Origin: Pseudomonas allokribbensis
Lineage (GTDB): Bacteria; Pseudomonadota; Gammaproteobacteria; Pseudomonadales; Pseudomonadaceae
Assembly (NCBI RefSeq): GCF_014863605.1
Contig: NZ_CP062252.1
Location: 5,991,501-6,055,500, forward strand
DNA length: 64,000 nt
Direction of reading: 5' to 3'
Shown here: one piece after another, positions 1 to 8,607 of the stretch
Layout: the number at the start of each line of letters is the position of its first letter
Numbering within the stretch: the first letter of the stretch is position 1
Made by a program: the position numbers and the translations under genes
Notes under the pieces: model-generated
The model's input: the letters and a program-made list of their open reading frames with translations, nothing else
Database searches by the model: none
Told to the model about the DNA's origin: nothing

Positions 1-26
1 AAATATTTCCATTCAGGAGCCGCCGT

Positions 27-2453
27 ATGTCCCGTTCGCTAGACACCTTGTTGCGCCCCAGTTTGCTGGCGGTCGCCATTGCCCTCTGCACCCCGCTGGC
101 CAGCAGCCAACTGATCGCCGCAGAACAGGCGTCGAGCGTTCGCGCCTACAACCTGCCGGCCGCGCCGCTCTCCACCACCCTGAACCAGATCGCCAGCCAG
201 GGCGGCCTCACGCTTTCGCTGAATCCGTCGCTGGCGGCGGGCAAGACGTCGGCGCCAGTCAACGGCCAATATGACGCGGCAGGCGCACTGAGCGCCGCCC
301 TGCGCGGCACCGGCCTGCAACTGGAACAAAGCAGCACCGGCACGTACACCCTGGTCGCGGTGCCGGAAGGCGTGATGGCCCTGCCGGAAACTTCGGTAAT
401 CGGTGTGGAAAACTCTGAAAGCGCCTGGGGCCCGGTCGAAGGCTACACCGCCACTCGCACCGCCGCCGGCACCAAGACCGACACCGCGCTGGTCGAAGCA
501 CCGCGTTCGATCTCCGTCGCCACCCGCCAGCAGATGGACGACCGCAGCGTCCACAGCCTCGATGACGCCGTGCGCTACATGCCGGGCATCACCGCCAGCA
601 GCTACGGCAGCGACACCCGCTCCGACTGGCTGCGCGTGCGTGGCTTCGAACCGACCCAGTTCCTCGATGGCCTGCCGCTGCCAAAAGGCGTGTACGCCAA
701 CCCGAAACAGGAAACCTGGAACCTCGACCGCCTCGCCCTGCTGCGCGGCCCGGCCTCGTCGGTTTACGGCCAGACCCCGCCGGGCGGCCTGCTGGACATG
801 GTCAGCCGACGTCCAAGCGATGTGCAGAGCAGCGAAATCCAGTTGCAGTACGGCAGCGACAACCACCGTCAGATCAACTTCGCCAGCACCGGCAAGATCG
901 ACGACGCCGGTCAGTTCCTCTACGGCCTCAGCGGCGTGGTACGTGAAAGCGGCACGCAGATCGATCACGTCGACAACAAGCGCTACAACATCGCGCCGAG
1001 CCTGACCTGGAACATCGACGACGACACCAAGTTCACCCTGCTGACCCAGTTCACCCGCGACGATACCGGCATCACCAGCCAGTTCCTGCCAGTGCAGGGC
1101 ACCAAGATCGACATGCCGTTCGGCAAGGTTTCCCACCACAAGAACCTCGGCGATCCGGACTGGGAATACTACGACCGCACCTACTACGCGCTCGGTTATG
1201 CCTTCGAACATCGCCTGAACGATGTGTGGCAGTTCAAGCAGAACCTGCGTTACACCAAGTCGGATCTGTCGTTCCAGAGCCTGACCCCGGGTTCGTATCC
1301 GTACACCCAGGTGGACAACGCTGGCAACGTCGGCCGCACCAGCACCAGTGTCGAAGAGGACATCAGCCAGTTCGCCGTGGACAACAACTTCCAGGCTGAC
1401 TTTGCCACCGGCGACATCCGCCACACGCTGCTGCTGGGTCTGGATCACCAGCGCAGCAACACCAACTACACCTCGATCTTCGGTGACGGTCTGACCACCA
1501 ACGTGCTCAACCCGATCTACGGTCAGCCGATCGTACGCCCGGCGCGCTCCACCGCCTTCTACGACTACGACCAGAAGACCTACCAGACCGGTCTGTACGT
1601 GCAGGACCAGATGGCCCTCGACCAATGGCGCCTGACCCTCGGTGGCCGTGAAGACTGGGTGCACACCGGTACGAAGTTCATCAACAAGGCCGACGCCACC
1701 AACACCGACCGCGACAAGGCCTTCAGCGGCAACGCGGCACTCAGCTACGTGTTCGACTCCGGTTTCGTGCCGTACATTTCCTACGCCGAATCCTTCCAGC
1801 CCACCAGTGGCGCCGACGCCTCTTCCACTGAATCGCTCAAGCCGACCGAAGGCAAGCAGTGGGAACTGGGCATCAAGTACCAGCCGCCCGGCAGCAAGAC
1901 CCTGCTGTCCGCCGCGGTGTATGACCTGACCCAGAAAAACGTCTCGGTAAGCTCCTTCGTCAACGGAGTATCGATCACCAGCCAGACCGGCGAAGTGAAA
2001 GTCAAAGGCCTGGAGCTGGAAGCCACCTCCGATGTCACCGACAACCTGAAAGTCATCGCCGCCTACACCCTGGCCAAGTCCGAAGTGCAGAACGGTGCCG
2101 ACAAAGGCAATCGCCTGCAACTGATGCCGAACCAGCAAGCCTCGCTGTGGACCGATTACACCTGGCACAGCGGCGTGCTCGACGGCTTCGGCGTCGGCGG
2201 CGGTGTGCGTTACACCGGCAACACCTACGGCGACAAGGCCAACACCTGGCTGGGCAAGGCTGACGCCTACACCGTGTTCGATGCCGCCGTGCATTACGAC
2301 CTCGGTCGCCTGGACAACAGCCTCAAAGGCGCGTCGCTGGCACTCAACGCCACCAACCTGCTGAACAAGGACTACATTTCCACCTGTGACAGCTTCTACT
2401 GCTACTACGGCGACCAACGCAGCGTCGTCGCCAGTGCCACCTACAAGTGGTAA
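27..2453 (+). CDS. TonB-dependent siderophore receptor with STN signalling domain
   Basis: Outer-membrane receptor of 808 aa for a ferric siderophore, powered by TonB. Residues 1-32 look like a signal peptide ending in a small-residue cleavage region. Residues about 43-112 are an STN (secretin/TonB N-terminal) domain, which in FpvA/FecA-type receptors contacts a FecR-like anti-sigma factor. A plug domain follows (about 150-260, with VRGF and LLRGP motifs). The 22-strand barrel ends in an aromatic residue (ATYKW), as outer-membrane proteins do. AGGAG at 16-20 precedes the ATG. It is followed after 74 bp by a PepSY membrane protein, a common partner of siderophore receptors. The cognate sigma/anti-sigma pair is not next to it inside the window. 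The ligand cannot be told from sequence. Confidence 0.93.
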   Translation: MSRSLDTLLRPSLLAVAIALCTPLASSQLIAAEQASSVRAYNLPAAPLSTTLNQIASQGGLTLSLNPSLAAGKTSAPVNGQYDAAGALSAALRGTGLQLEQSSTGTYTLVAVPEGVMALPETSVIGVENSESAWGPVEGYTATRTAAGTKTDTALVEAPRSISVATRQQMDDRSVHSLDDAVRYMPGITASSYGSDTRSDWLRVRGFEPTQFLDGLPLPKGVYANPKQETWNLDRLALLRGPASSVYGQTPPGGLLDMVSRRPSDVQSSEIQLQYGSDNHRQINFASTGKIDDAGQFLYGLSGVVRESGTQIDHVDNKRYNIAPSLTWNIDDDTKFTLLTQFTRDDTGITSQFLPVQGTKIDMPFGKVSHHKNLGDPDWEYYDRTYYALGYAFEHRLNDVWQFKQNLRYTKSDLSFQSLTPGSYPYTQVDNAGNVGRTSTSVEEDISQFAVDNNFQADFATGDIRHTLLLGLDHQRSNTNYTSIFGDGLTTNVLNPIYGQPIVRPARSTAFYDYDQKTYQTGLYVQDQMALDQWRLTLGGREDWVHTGTKFINKADATNTDRDKAFSGNAALSYVFDSGFVPYISYAESFQPTSGADASSTESLKPTEGKQWELGIKYQPPGSKTLLSAAVYDLTQKNVSVSSFVNGVSITSQTGEVKVKGLELEATSDVTDNLKVIAAYTLAKSEVQNGADKGNRLQLMPNQQASLWTDYTWHSGVLDGFGVGGGVRYTGNTYGDKANTWLGKADAYTVFDAAVHYDLGRLDNSLKGASLALNATNLLNKDYISTCDSFYCYYGDQRSVVASATYKW

Positions 2454-2527
2454 GCGCTTGAGCTGAAACAGGCCCTGCAACCAGGCCGTCCCTCGTGGAC
2501 GGCTTTGGTGTTTTTGAAGGTCATGAA

Positions 2528-3658
2528 ATGAAAAGTAAAACAATCCGCCGCTGGTCGTTCGTCCACACCTGGACCAGCCTGATCTGCACCGTGTTTTTGC
2601 TGCTGCTGGCCCTGACCGGCCTGCCGCTGATCTTTCATCACGAGATCGAGCATCTGCTCGGTGACGCACCCCAGGTGCGCGAGATGCCGGCCGATACGCC
2701 GCACCTGAATCTGGCGCAACTGGTGCAAGCCGCCGAAGCCCATCGCCCCGGTGAAGTCGTGCAGTACTTCGGCTTCGAAGACGACGAGCCGAACACCGTG
2801 CTGACGATCATGGCGAAGACGGCCGGCACCGAGCCGAACTCCTCGCACACTTTCATGCTCGACGCCCGCACCGGCGAAGCGCTGGAAACACCCTCGGCCA
2901 ACGGTGGCCTGATGCTGTTCATCCTGCGCCTGCACGTCGACATGTTTGCCGGTTTGCCGGGCAAGTTGCTGCTGGCGTTCATGGGCGTGCTGTTCGTGGT
3001 GGCGATCGTGTCCGGGACGGTGTTGTACCTACCGTTCATGCGTCGCCTGGACTTCGGCACCGTGCGCCGGGACAAATCCACCCGTCTGCGCTGGCTCGAT
3101 CTGCACAACCTGATCGGCGTGGTGACCCTGACCTGGGCGCTGGTGGTCGGTGTGACGGGAGTGATCAGCGCCTGTGCCGATCTGATCATCGCGGCCTGGC
3201 GCAACGATTCGCTCAACGCTATGATCGCGCCCTACCGCGATGCGCCGCCGCTGACTCACCTCGCCCCGGCCACTCGCCTGCTGGATATCGCCGGCGAAGT
3301 CGCGCCGGGGATGAAACCGGACTTCATCGCGTTCCCCGGCACCCGGTTTTCCAGCGAGCACCACTACTCGGTGTTCATGAAGGGTGGCACCCACCTGACC
3401 TCGCACTTGCTGACGCCAGTGCTGATCGACGCCAGCAACTTGCAGGTCACGGCGGTCGCTGAACGGCCGTGGTACATGGACGCCATGGGCATGTCGCAGC
3501 CGCTGCACTTTGGCGACTACGGCGGCATGCCGATGAAAATCCTCTGGGCCACCCTCGATGTGCTGACCATCATCGTCCTCGGCAGCGGCGTGTACTTGTG
3601 GGTGGTGCGGCGCAAGGCCGCGAAACCGGTGCTGGAAACAGCGGAGGCTTCGGCATGA
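2528..3658 (+). CDS. PepSY-associated transmembrane protein (siderophore-linked reductase family)
   Basis: Inner-membrane protein of 376 aa in the PepSY_TM family. The N-terminus (RRWSFVHTWTSLICTVFLLLLALTG) and at least three further hydrophobic segments match the four-helix layout, with a PepSY-like periplasmic part between helices. Family members next to TonB receptors, such as FoxB-like proteins, are proposed to reduce ferric siderophores. That role here is inference from context. I chose the ATG at 2528 over the upstream in-frame ATG at 2495 because GAAGG (2516-2520) sits 7 nt before it and the family usually starts at MKSKT/RRW. Its stop overlaps the next gene (ATGA). Confidence 0.88.
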   Translation: MKSKTIRRWSFVHTWTSLICTVFLLLLALTGLPLIFHHEIEHLLGDAPQVREMPADTPHLNLAQLVQAAEAHRPGEVVQYFGFEDDEPNTVLTIMAKTAGTEPNSSHTFMLDARTGEALETPSANGGLMLFILRLHVDMFAGLPGKLLLAFMGVLFVVAIVSGTVLYLPFMRRLDFGTVRRDKSTRLRWLDLHNLIGVVTLTWALVVGVTGVISACADLIIAAWRNDSLNAMIAPYRDAPPLTHLAPATRLLDIAGEVAPGMKPDFIAFPGTRFSSEHHYSVFMKGGTHLTSHLLTPVLIDASNLQVTAVAERPWYMDAMGMSQPLHFGDYGGMPMKILWATLDVLTIIVLGSGVYLWVVRRKAAKPVLETAEASA

Positions 3659-3834
3659 AACCGCGTCAGTCGAATTTCTGGAAAGTCTTCAGCACGCCAT
3701 TGGTGATCGCGTTGCTCAGTGCGGCGGGGTTGTTCGCCGCCCTGCTGGGCGACGGGGTCTGGGATGGCTTGAGCTGGATCGGTCTGGGTGTGCCAGCCGC
3801 ACTCGCCCTTCGCGGTCTGCTGCAACGGCACTGA
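3655..3834 (+). CDS. small membrane protein of siderophore receptor operon
   Basis: A 59-residue protein whose ATG overlaps the stop of the PepSY gene (ATGA), so translation is probably coupled. It has a basic N-terminus (MKPRQSNFWK) and two hydrophobic stretches (residues about 12-29 and 36-52), consistent with a two-helix inner-membrane peptide. I do not recognise a named family. Small proteins like this are often found as third genes in receptor/PepSY operons, suggesting an accessory role in iron-siderophore handling, but this is inferred only from position. Confidence 0.75.
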   Translation: MKPRQSNFWKVFSTPLVIALLSAAGLFAALLGDGVWDGLSWIGLGVPAALALRGLLQRH

Positions 3835-3847
3835 ATGGCTTGAGCCT

Positions 3848-3875
3848 GACGGGCAACGCGCTATGCTGCCCGTTC
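3848..3875 (+). terminator. weak hairpin after the siderophore operon
   Basis: ACGGGCA (3849-3855) pairs with TGCCCGT (3867-3873) around an 11-nt loop, directly after the three-gene operon and before the GST gene. There is no real T-run, so it is at best a weak or Rho-assisted terminator. Confidence 0.35.
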
Positions 3876-3900
3876 ATTGCCCTTGACCGAGACCCTGCCG

Positions 3901-4530
3901 ATGTCCGCTCCCAGCATGACCCTGTTCCACAACACCCTGTCCCCGTTCGTGCGCAAAGTCATGGTGCTGCTGCACGAGACCGGCCAGCAGGATCGCGTCG
4001 CCTTGCAGGACTGCGTCCTGACACCGGTCAACCCCAGCACTGCGCTGAACGAAGACAACCCGCTGGGCAAGATCCCGGCCCTGCGCCTGGCTGATGGCAA
4101 TGTCATCCATGACAGCCGGGTGATTCTCGATTACCTCGACCACCAGCACGTCGGCAACCCGCTGATCCCTCGCGACGGCTCGGCCCGCTGGCGTCGTCTG
4201 ACCCTGGCCTCGATGGCCGACGGCATCATGGACGCCTCCGTCATGGTGCGTTACGAGCAAGTGCTGCGTGCCCCGGAAAAGCACTGGGACGAGTGGCTCG
4301 AGGCCCAGCGCGACAAGATCCGCCGGACCCTGGCGCTGCTGGAGCGCGACGCCATCGCCGAACTGACCTGCCATTTCGACGTCGCTTCGATCAGCGTGGC
4401 CTGTGCACTGGGTTATCTGGATCTGCGCTTCCCGGATCTGGGCTGGCGTGAAGCCAACCCGCAACTGGCCAACTGGTTCTTTGAAGTGAGCCAGCGGCCG
4501 TCGATGATTGCGACAATGCCGAAGGTTTGA
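3901..4530 (+). CDS. glutathione S-transferase family protein
   Basis: Cytosolic GST-fold protein of 209 aa. The N-terminal thioredoxin-like half starts MTLFHNTLSPFVRKVMVLLHE, with the SPFVRKV segment at the catalytic Ser/Cys position. It includes the cis-proline region NPLGKIPAL and the gamma-glutamyl-binding DSRVI motif. The rest is an alpha-helical C-terminal domain. A substrate cannot be assigned. I took the ATG at 3901 because the upstream in-frame codon at 3877 is TTG with no good ribosome site and would add eight non-conserved residues. Probably monocistronic. Confidence 0.88.
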   Translation: MSAPSMTLFHNTLSPFVRKVMVLLHETGQQDRVALQDCVLTPVNPSTALNEDNPLGKIPALRLADGNVIHDSRVILDYLDHQHVGNPLIPRDGSARWRRLTLASMADGIMDASVMVRYEQVLRAPEKHWDEWLEAQRDKIRRTLALLERDAIAELTCHFDVASISVACALGYLDLRFPDLGWREANPQLANWFFEVSQRPSMIATMPKV

Positions 4531-4538
4531 TGCGCGGG

Positions 4539-4590
4539 GCGGGAGGCAGTGACGCAAAGATCAGCGTCACCAATACCTCTGCCTCCCGCT
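4539..4590. terminator. nested hairpin between convergent GST gene and creD
   Basis: CGGGAGGCAG (4540-4549) pairs with CTGCCTCCCG (4579-4588). Inside it GTGACGC (4549-4555) pairs with GCGTCAC (4564-4570), giving a long two-tier stem between two convergent genes. No long T-run on either strand, so it may act as a bidirectional transcript end or RNase block. Confidence 0.5.
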
Positions 4591-4617
4591 GATCCTCACG
4601 CAACCCCACAAACCGGC

Positions 4618-5988
4618 TCATTGCACCGCTCCGAGATCAAACTCCAGCGGTTTGGCCGGTTTCTGCCCGACGCCATACCAGTCCAGGTTACGGGTCAGCA
4701 CCATGAACACGCCCAACAGGCCGAACAGCAACAGCGAGCCCATCAGCAGCGCGTAATCCTCGGCGCTGAGCAAGCCGTAGAGCAGGCCATACAACGCCGC
4801 CAATCCCGCCGAAAAACTCAGGCCATGACGCACGCTGTGCAACACGTGGCAGACATAGAAGCCAATCAGCAACACACAACCACTGGCCGACAGCAGATAC
4901 GCCAGGGCAAACCCGATGTGTTCCGACAACGACAGCAACAACAGATAGAAGAACGCCAGCGCCACGCCCACCAGCGCGTATTGCACCGGGTGCACGGCCA
5001 GGCTTTTCAATATCTCGAACAGGAAGAAACCGGCGAACGTCAGGACAATGAACAACAGCGCATATTTGATCGCCCGGTCACTCTTCAGGTATTGATCCAC
5101 CGGATCGATGAAGCTCACCCCGAAACTGCGGCCGTTGAACGCCTCGCAATCCTTGCCCGAGACGCAACGGTTCATGGCCTCTTGCAGGTTGGTGGAGAAA
5201 AACGAGGTCTGCCAATCGGCGGTGAAGCCCTGATCGGTGACTTCACGCTTGGCCGGCAGGAAGTTGCCGATGAAGCTCGGGTGCGGCCAGTTGGCGGAAA
5301 GATTCACGCGGCTGGTCTTGCCCACCGGCAGCACCTGCAACGAGCCGGTGCCTTGCAAGCGCAGGTCGAAACCGAAGGCCAGTTCCGTGACCTGAGTTGT
5401 ATCGAGTGCCGGCAACGTCGCCCGAACGCCCTCGCCGAGCCAGCCCACTTGCGTGCCGGGCACGAAGTCCAGGCGTTGCGAACCGAGTTCCAGTTTCAGG
5501 GCATTTTCGATCCCGCGAATATCACTGATGCCAATTGCGAGAAACGGCGCATCGAATTTGTAATCAGCAAAATCTTCCTTGATCCCCAACTGCGCCGGCA
5601 GCGAAAAATGCCCGCTGATGCGGTTGTCGGCGTGGAACAGCCGCGCTTCATAGATGCCCCGGGCACGCAGTTCGGTCTGCACCTGGCCGTCGAGTTCGAA
5701 GCGCTCCGGCAGGAAGTACAAGCGTCCACGTTCCTCGCCGATTTCCTGATAACGCTCATCGGTCTTTTCCTTGGTTTTCCAGGTGCGCACCACTTTGCGG
5801 TACGGCACCACCATCACCGGCCCGCTGATCTGCTGGCTGTAGCTTGAGCTTCTGGCGATGTCTTCGAGCACACCGTCGCGCAGTTGCTGGCGATCATCGA
5901 TGACGCCGTCGATCATCAGCAGCGGCACCAGCAGTAACAGGATCAACAGGGCAATGGCCCCGAGCTTGAATGTCAGATTTCGGTTCAT
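4618..5988 (-). CDS. creD: inner membrane protein CreD
   Basis: CreD family membrane protein of 456 aa. Its expression in enterobacteria and Aeromonas/Pseudomonas depends on the CreBC (BlrAB) system, and it is linked to envelope stability and beta-lactam response. One N-terminal helix (FKLGAIALLILLLLVPLLMIDGVIDDR) is followed by a long periplasmic domain and a C-terminal cluster of about five helices (FVLTFAGFFLFEIL, ALAFFYLLLLSLSEHIGFA and others). The start at 5988 is supported by GGGAG upstream and the family N-terminus MNR; an in-frame extension to 6153 is not supported. It is separated from creC by an acyltransferase gene on the opposite strand. Confidence 0.92.
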   Translation of the reverse strand: MNRNLTFKLGAIALLILLLLVPLLMIDGVIDDRQQLRDGVLEDIARSSSYSQQISGPVMVVPYRKVVRTWKTKEKTDERYQEIGEERGRLYFLPERFELDGQVQTELRARGIYEARLFHADNRISGHFSLPAQLGIKEDFADYKFDAPFLAIGISDIRGIENALKLELGSQRLDFVPGTQVGWLGEGVRATLPALDTTQVTELAFGFDLRLQGTGSLQVLPVGKTSRVNLSANWPHPSFIGNFLPAKREVTDQGFTADWQTSFFSTNLQEAMNRCVSGKDCEAFNGRSFGVSFIDPVDQYLKSDRAIKYALLFIVLTFAGFFLFEILKSLAVHPVQYALVGVALAFFYLLLLSLSEHIGFALAYLLSASGCVLLIGFYVCHVLHSVRHGLSFSAGLAALYGLLYGLLSAEDYALLMGSLLLFGLLGVFMVLTRNLDWYGVGQKPAKPLEFDLGAVQ

Positions 5989-6030
5989 CGGAACGCTCCC
6001 TTGTTGGAATGGAGCGAGTCTGTAAACGCT

Positions 6031-6085
6031 GTGTGGGTTTGTGATGGAGGTTGTGTGGGCTTTGTGTGGAAATACCTGTAAAACG
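6031..6085 (-). promoter_or_regulatory. candidate CreB operator: 11-bp phased direct repeats upstream of creD
   Basis: On the plus strand GTGTGG-type elements begin at 6031, 6042 (TGATGG variant), 6053 and 6064, an exact 11-bp period. Read on the creD strand this is a run of YCCACAC units 43-86 nt upstream of the start codon. OmpR/PhoB-type regulators bind 11-bp spaced direct repeats, and the published cre/blr tag (TTCAC-N6-TTCAC) has the same 11-bp period. Assignment to CreB is inference. Confidence 0.5.
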
Positions 6086-6153
6086 CCTTTTCCGTCATCA
6101 AGTGCAGGACCACTTCGCGCCATAAGGGCAAGGTTCGAACAAGGATTATTCAA

Positions 6154-7164
6154 TTGCGAAACAACTCATTCGACTTGATCAGGCATTTTGCCGCGCTGAT
6201 GGTGCTGGTCAGTCACCACTTCGCACTTTGGGGTCAGGAAGAGCCTGGCATCGCCGGCTACAGCTCATTGGGCGGCATCGCCGTCATCGCCTTCTTCTCG
6301 ATCTCCGGCCTGCTGATCACCCACAGTTTCCTCAATGCCAGCAGCGTCACCGACTACCTGACCAAACGTGTCGCGAGGATTTTCCCGGCGCTGATCGCCT
6401 GCGCGTTCATCATGACGTTTGTGGCGGGCGGGATATTTGCCGACGGCTATATCACCGGTCCTGCGGCGCTGATCGACTTCCTGCGCATCTCGCTGTTCGG
6501 CCGCGCGGCAATCGATGAAATCACCAACGGTTTTATCTTCAGCGAGTCGTTCAATGGCAGCCTGTGGACACTGAAGATCGAATTCGCCTTTTATCTGCTG
6601 GTGGCGGCCGCGCTGAGTCTGTACCGCCGGGCTGCGACGGCCGGTGCAATGCTGGTGGCGTTCTGTGTTGCGACCTATGTGCTGGGCAATGGCCCCGCCT
6701 CGGCGCTGACGCAGAAACTGGCGGTGTATGGCTGTGCCGGTATCGCCTTTTTTGCCGGGTCGCTCCTGGCCTTCTACAAACAATACCTGGGCGCCAGACA
6801 TCGAATGGCAATGACGCTGGTGGCCTGTCTCGGCCTGATGCCGTTGGCGACGGGAACCCCGTTGACCGGGGTGGTCGTCACACTGTGCATTTGCCTGGCC
6901 ACGTTGAGCCTGGGCCTGCTGTATATCGATAGCACCATTCGTGGCCGGTTCGACCTCTCCTACGGCATCTATCTGTATGCGTTTCCCGTACAGCAATTGG
7001 TGATCAACAAGACGTCGCTGACGTTCGTGCCGTCCATGATCGTGTCGGCGCTGATCGTGATCGCGTTGGCCATCGCGTCCTGGCTGTGGATCGAACGACC
7101 GGCACTGCAATGGGTGCACCGCCGAAGCAAGGCCCGGATCAATGAGGTGATGACGCCGTCCTGA
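6154..7164 (+). CDS. acyltransferase family 3 (OafA/YrhL-like) membrane protein
   Basis: Polytopic inner-membrane acyltransferase of 336 aa. Such enzymes O-acetylate or O-acylate surface polysaccharides or small glycans. The N-terminal signature NNSFDLIRHFAALMVLVSHHFALWG carries the family's conserved histidine, and about ten hydrophobic segments follow (for example GGIAVIAFFSISGLLIT, FIFSESFNGSLWTLKIEFAFYLL). Translation most likely starts at TTG 6154: AAGGA at 6141-6145 is well placed, and the next in-frame ATG at 6199 would cut into the conserved first helix. It lies between creD and creC, divergent from creD and convergent with creC. The acceptor is unknown. Confidence 0.85.
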   Translation: MRNNSFDLIRHFAALMVLVSHHFALWGQEEPGIAGYSSLGGIAVIAFFSISGLLITHSFLNASSVTDYLTKRVARIFPALIACAFIMTFVAGGIFADGYITGPAALIDFLRISLFGRAAIDEITNGFIFSESFNGSLWTLKIEFAFYLLVAAALSLYRRAATAGAMLVAFCVATYVLGNGPASALTQKLAVYGCAGIAFFAGSLLAFYKQYLGARHRMAMTLVACLGLMPLATGTPLTGVVVTLCICLATLSLGLLYIDSTIRGRFDLSYGIYLYAFPVQQLVINKTSLTFVPSMIVSALIVIALAIASWLWIERPALQWVHRRSKARINEVMTPS

Positions 7165-7188
7165 GCGCAAGACGGCTCGCCCGAGTGT

Positions 7189-8607
7189 TCACGGCAGGTG
7201 CAATTGCACCTGCACGCCACCGTCAAGGTTGTCGATGCGCAGAGAGCCACCGTGCAACTTGACCACCTCTTCGACGAAGTTCAGCCCAAGCCCCGTGCTT
7301 TTGCGGCCACTGTCCGGACGCGGCAATGAATAGAATCGCTCGGTCAGACGCGTCAGCGCGTAATCGGGAATCGGTGTGGCTTCGTTGAACAGCCGAAACT
7401 CGATCTGCTCGCCAACCCGCTCGGCGTCAAATCGCAGCAACCCCCGTGGCGGTGTGAAATCCAGTGCGTTCTCCAGCAGATTGCCCAAAGCCTGACGCAG
7501 CAGAAACGGCTCGCCGATCAGCAACAGGTCCGCCGGGATGGCGCACTCGATTCGCAACTGCTTGCCCTCGATCCTCGCAGCCTGTGCCTGCAACACTTCA
7601 TCGACCAGCGCAGCGAGCGGCACAGCGACGCGTTCTTCCAGCGCCTGACGCTGCTCCACCTGGGCCAGATCGAGCAGCCGCTCGATCAGTTGCTGCATGC
7701 GCGCACTTTCGCTGTCGATGTTGCTGACGAAACGCTGCCGTTGCGCCAGCGGCATTTCGCTTTGCAACAGCTCCGCAGCGCCGCGAATTGCCGCCAGCGG
7801 GCTCTTCAATTCATGGGTCAAGGTGTGGACATAGCGTTCGACGTAGGCCTTGCCTTCAAGCTGGGTGCGCATCTGTTCCACGGCGCTCGCCAGTTGTTCC
7901 AGCTCGCCACCACGGTAATGCGGCACTTCCACCCGACGCCCTTCGCTCACGGCCTCGGCATAACGGGTCAAACGGTGCAGTGCCCGGCTCAGCCACCATG
8001 ACAACAGCGCACCGAACAACAGACCCAGAATGATCAGCCCGGCGCCATAACCCAACAAGCGGCGCTCGGTACGGTCGACATAGGGTTGCAACGAGCTGTT
8101 GGGTTTGGCCACGGTGACCACGCCGATGATCTGGCCAGCGTCGCGGATCGGCGCACCGACGTGCATGACCGAAGAGTTCGGATCATTGGGGTCGCTGCGG
8201 CTGGAGCGCGCGCCGTATTCGCCGCGCAGGGTCAGGTAGACGTCGTTCCAGCGCGAGTAATCCTGGCCGACCGCGAGGCCACTGGAATCCAGAACCACGA
8301 TGCCCTTGGCGTCAGTGACGTAGATGCGGTGGTTGACCTGGTTTTTCGGCAGGCCCCAGATCGTCGCTTTCGGCTGGCGCTCGCCATAGGCACGGAGCAG
8401 TTCCGGCCAGCGATTCTGGCTGAGGGTGCCGGCCTTGAAATCGTCCTTGAGGATTTCCGCCATCAGGTTGGCCGTGTCGACCAGGGTTTCCTCGGTGGAC
8501 TGACGCACGCCGGGGCGGATTTCCTCCATCACGGTGTTGAGCACGAAATAACCGGTGAGGCCGATGAACAGCACGTACACCAGGAAAATCCGCAGCCCCA
8601 GCGACAT
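7189..8607 (-). CDS. creC: two-component sensor histidine kinase CreC
   Basis: Membrane sensor kinase of 472 aa, close to E. coli CreC (474 aa). Order: N-terminal helix (IFLVYVLFIGLTGYFVL), a periplasmic sensor region of about 150 residues, a second helix (LLGYGAGLIILGLLFGALLSWWL), HAMP linker, HisKA dimerisation domain with phospho-acceptor His in HTLTHELKSPLAAIRG, and HATPase_c with N box (NLLENALDF) and G box (GLGLNFVEEVV). The start codon shares one base with the creB stop (TGATG), so the two are co-translated. The acyltransferase gene separates it from its usual target creD. Confidence 0.93.
   Translation of the reverse strand: MSLGLRIFLVYVLFIGLTGYFVLNTVMEEIRPGVRQSTEETLVDTANLMAEILKDDFKAGTLSQNRWPELLRAYGERQPKATIWGLPKNQVNHRIYVTDAKGIVVLDSSGLAVGQDYSRWNDVYLTLRGEYGARSSRSDPNDPNSSVMHVGAPIRDAGQIIGVVTVAKPNSSLQPYVDRTERRLLGYGAGLIILGLLFGALLSWWLSRALHRLTRYAEAVSEGRRVEVPHYRGGELEQLASAVEQMRTQLEGKAYVERYVHTLTHELKSPLAAIRGAAELLQSEMPLAQRQRFVSNIDSESARMQQLIERLLDLAQVEQRQALEERVAVPLAALVDEVLQAQAARIEGKQLRIECAIPADLLLIGEPFLLRQALGNLLENALDFTPPRGLLRFDAERVGEQIEFRLFNEATPIPDYALTRLTERFYSLPRPDSGRKSTGLGLNFVEEVVKLHGGSLRIDNLDGGVQVQLHLP

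Noticed and set aside
39..2669. 876-aa open frame on the minus strand across the TonB receptor
   Set aside because: It lies entirely antisense to a clearly conserved receptor, is built from GC-driven V/G/R-rich text, and shows no domain or ribosome site.
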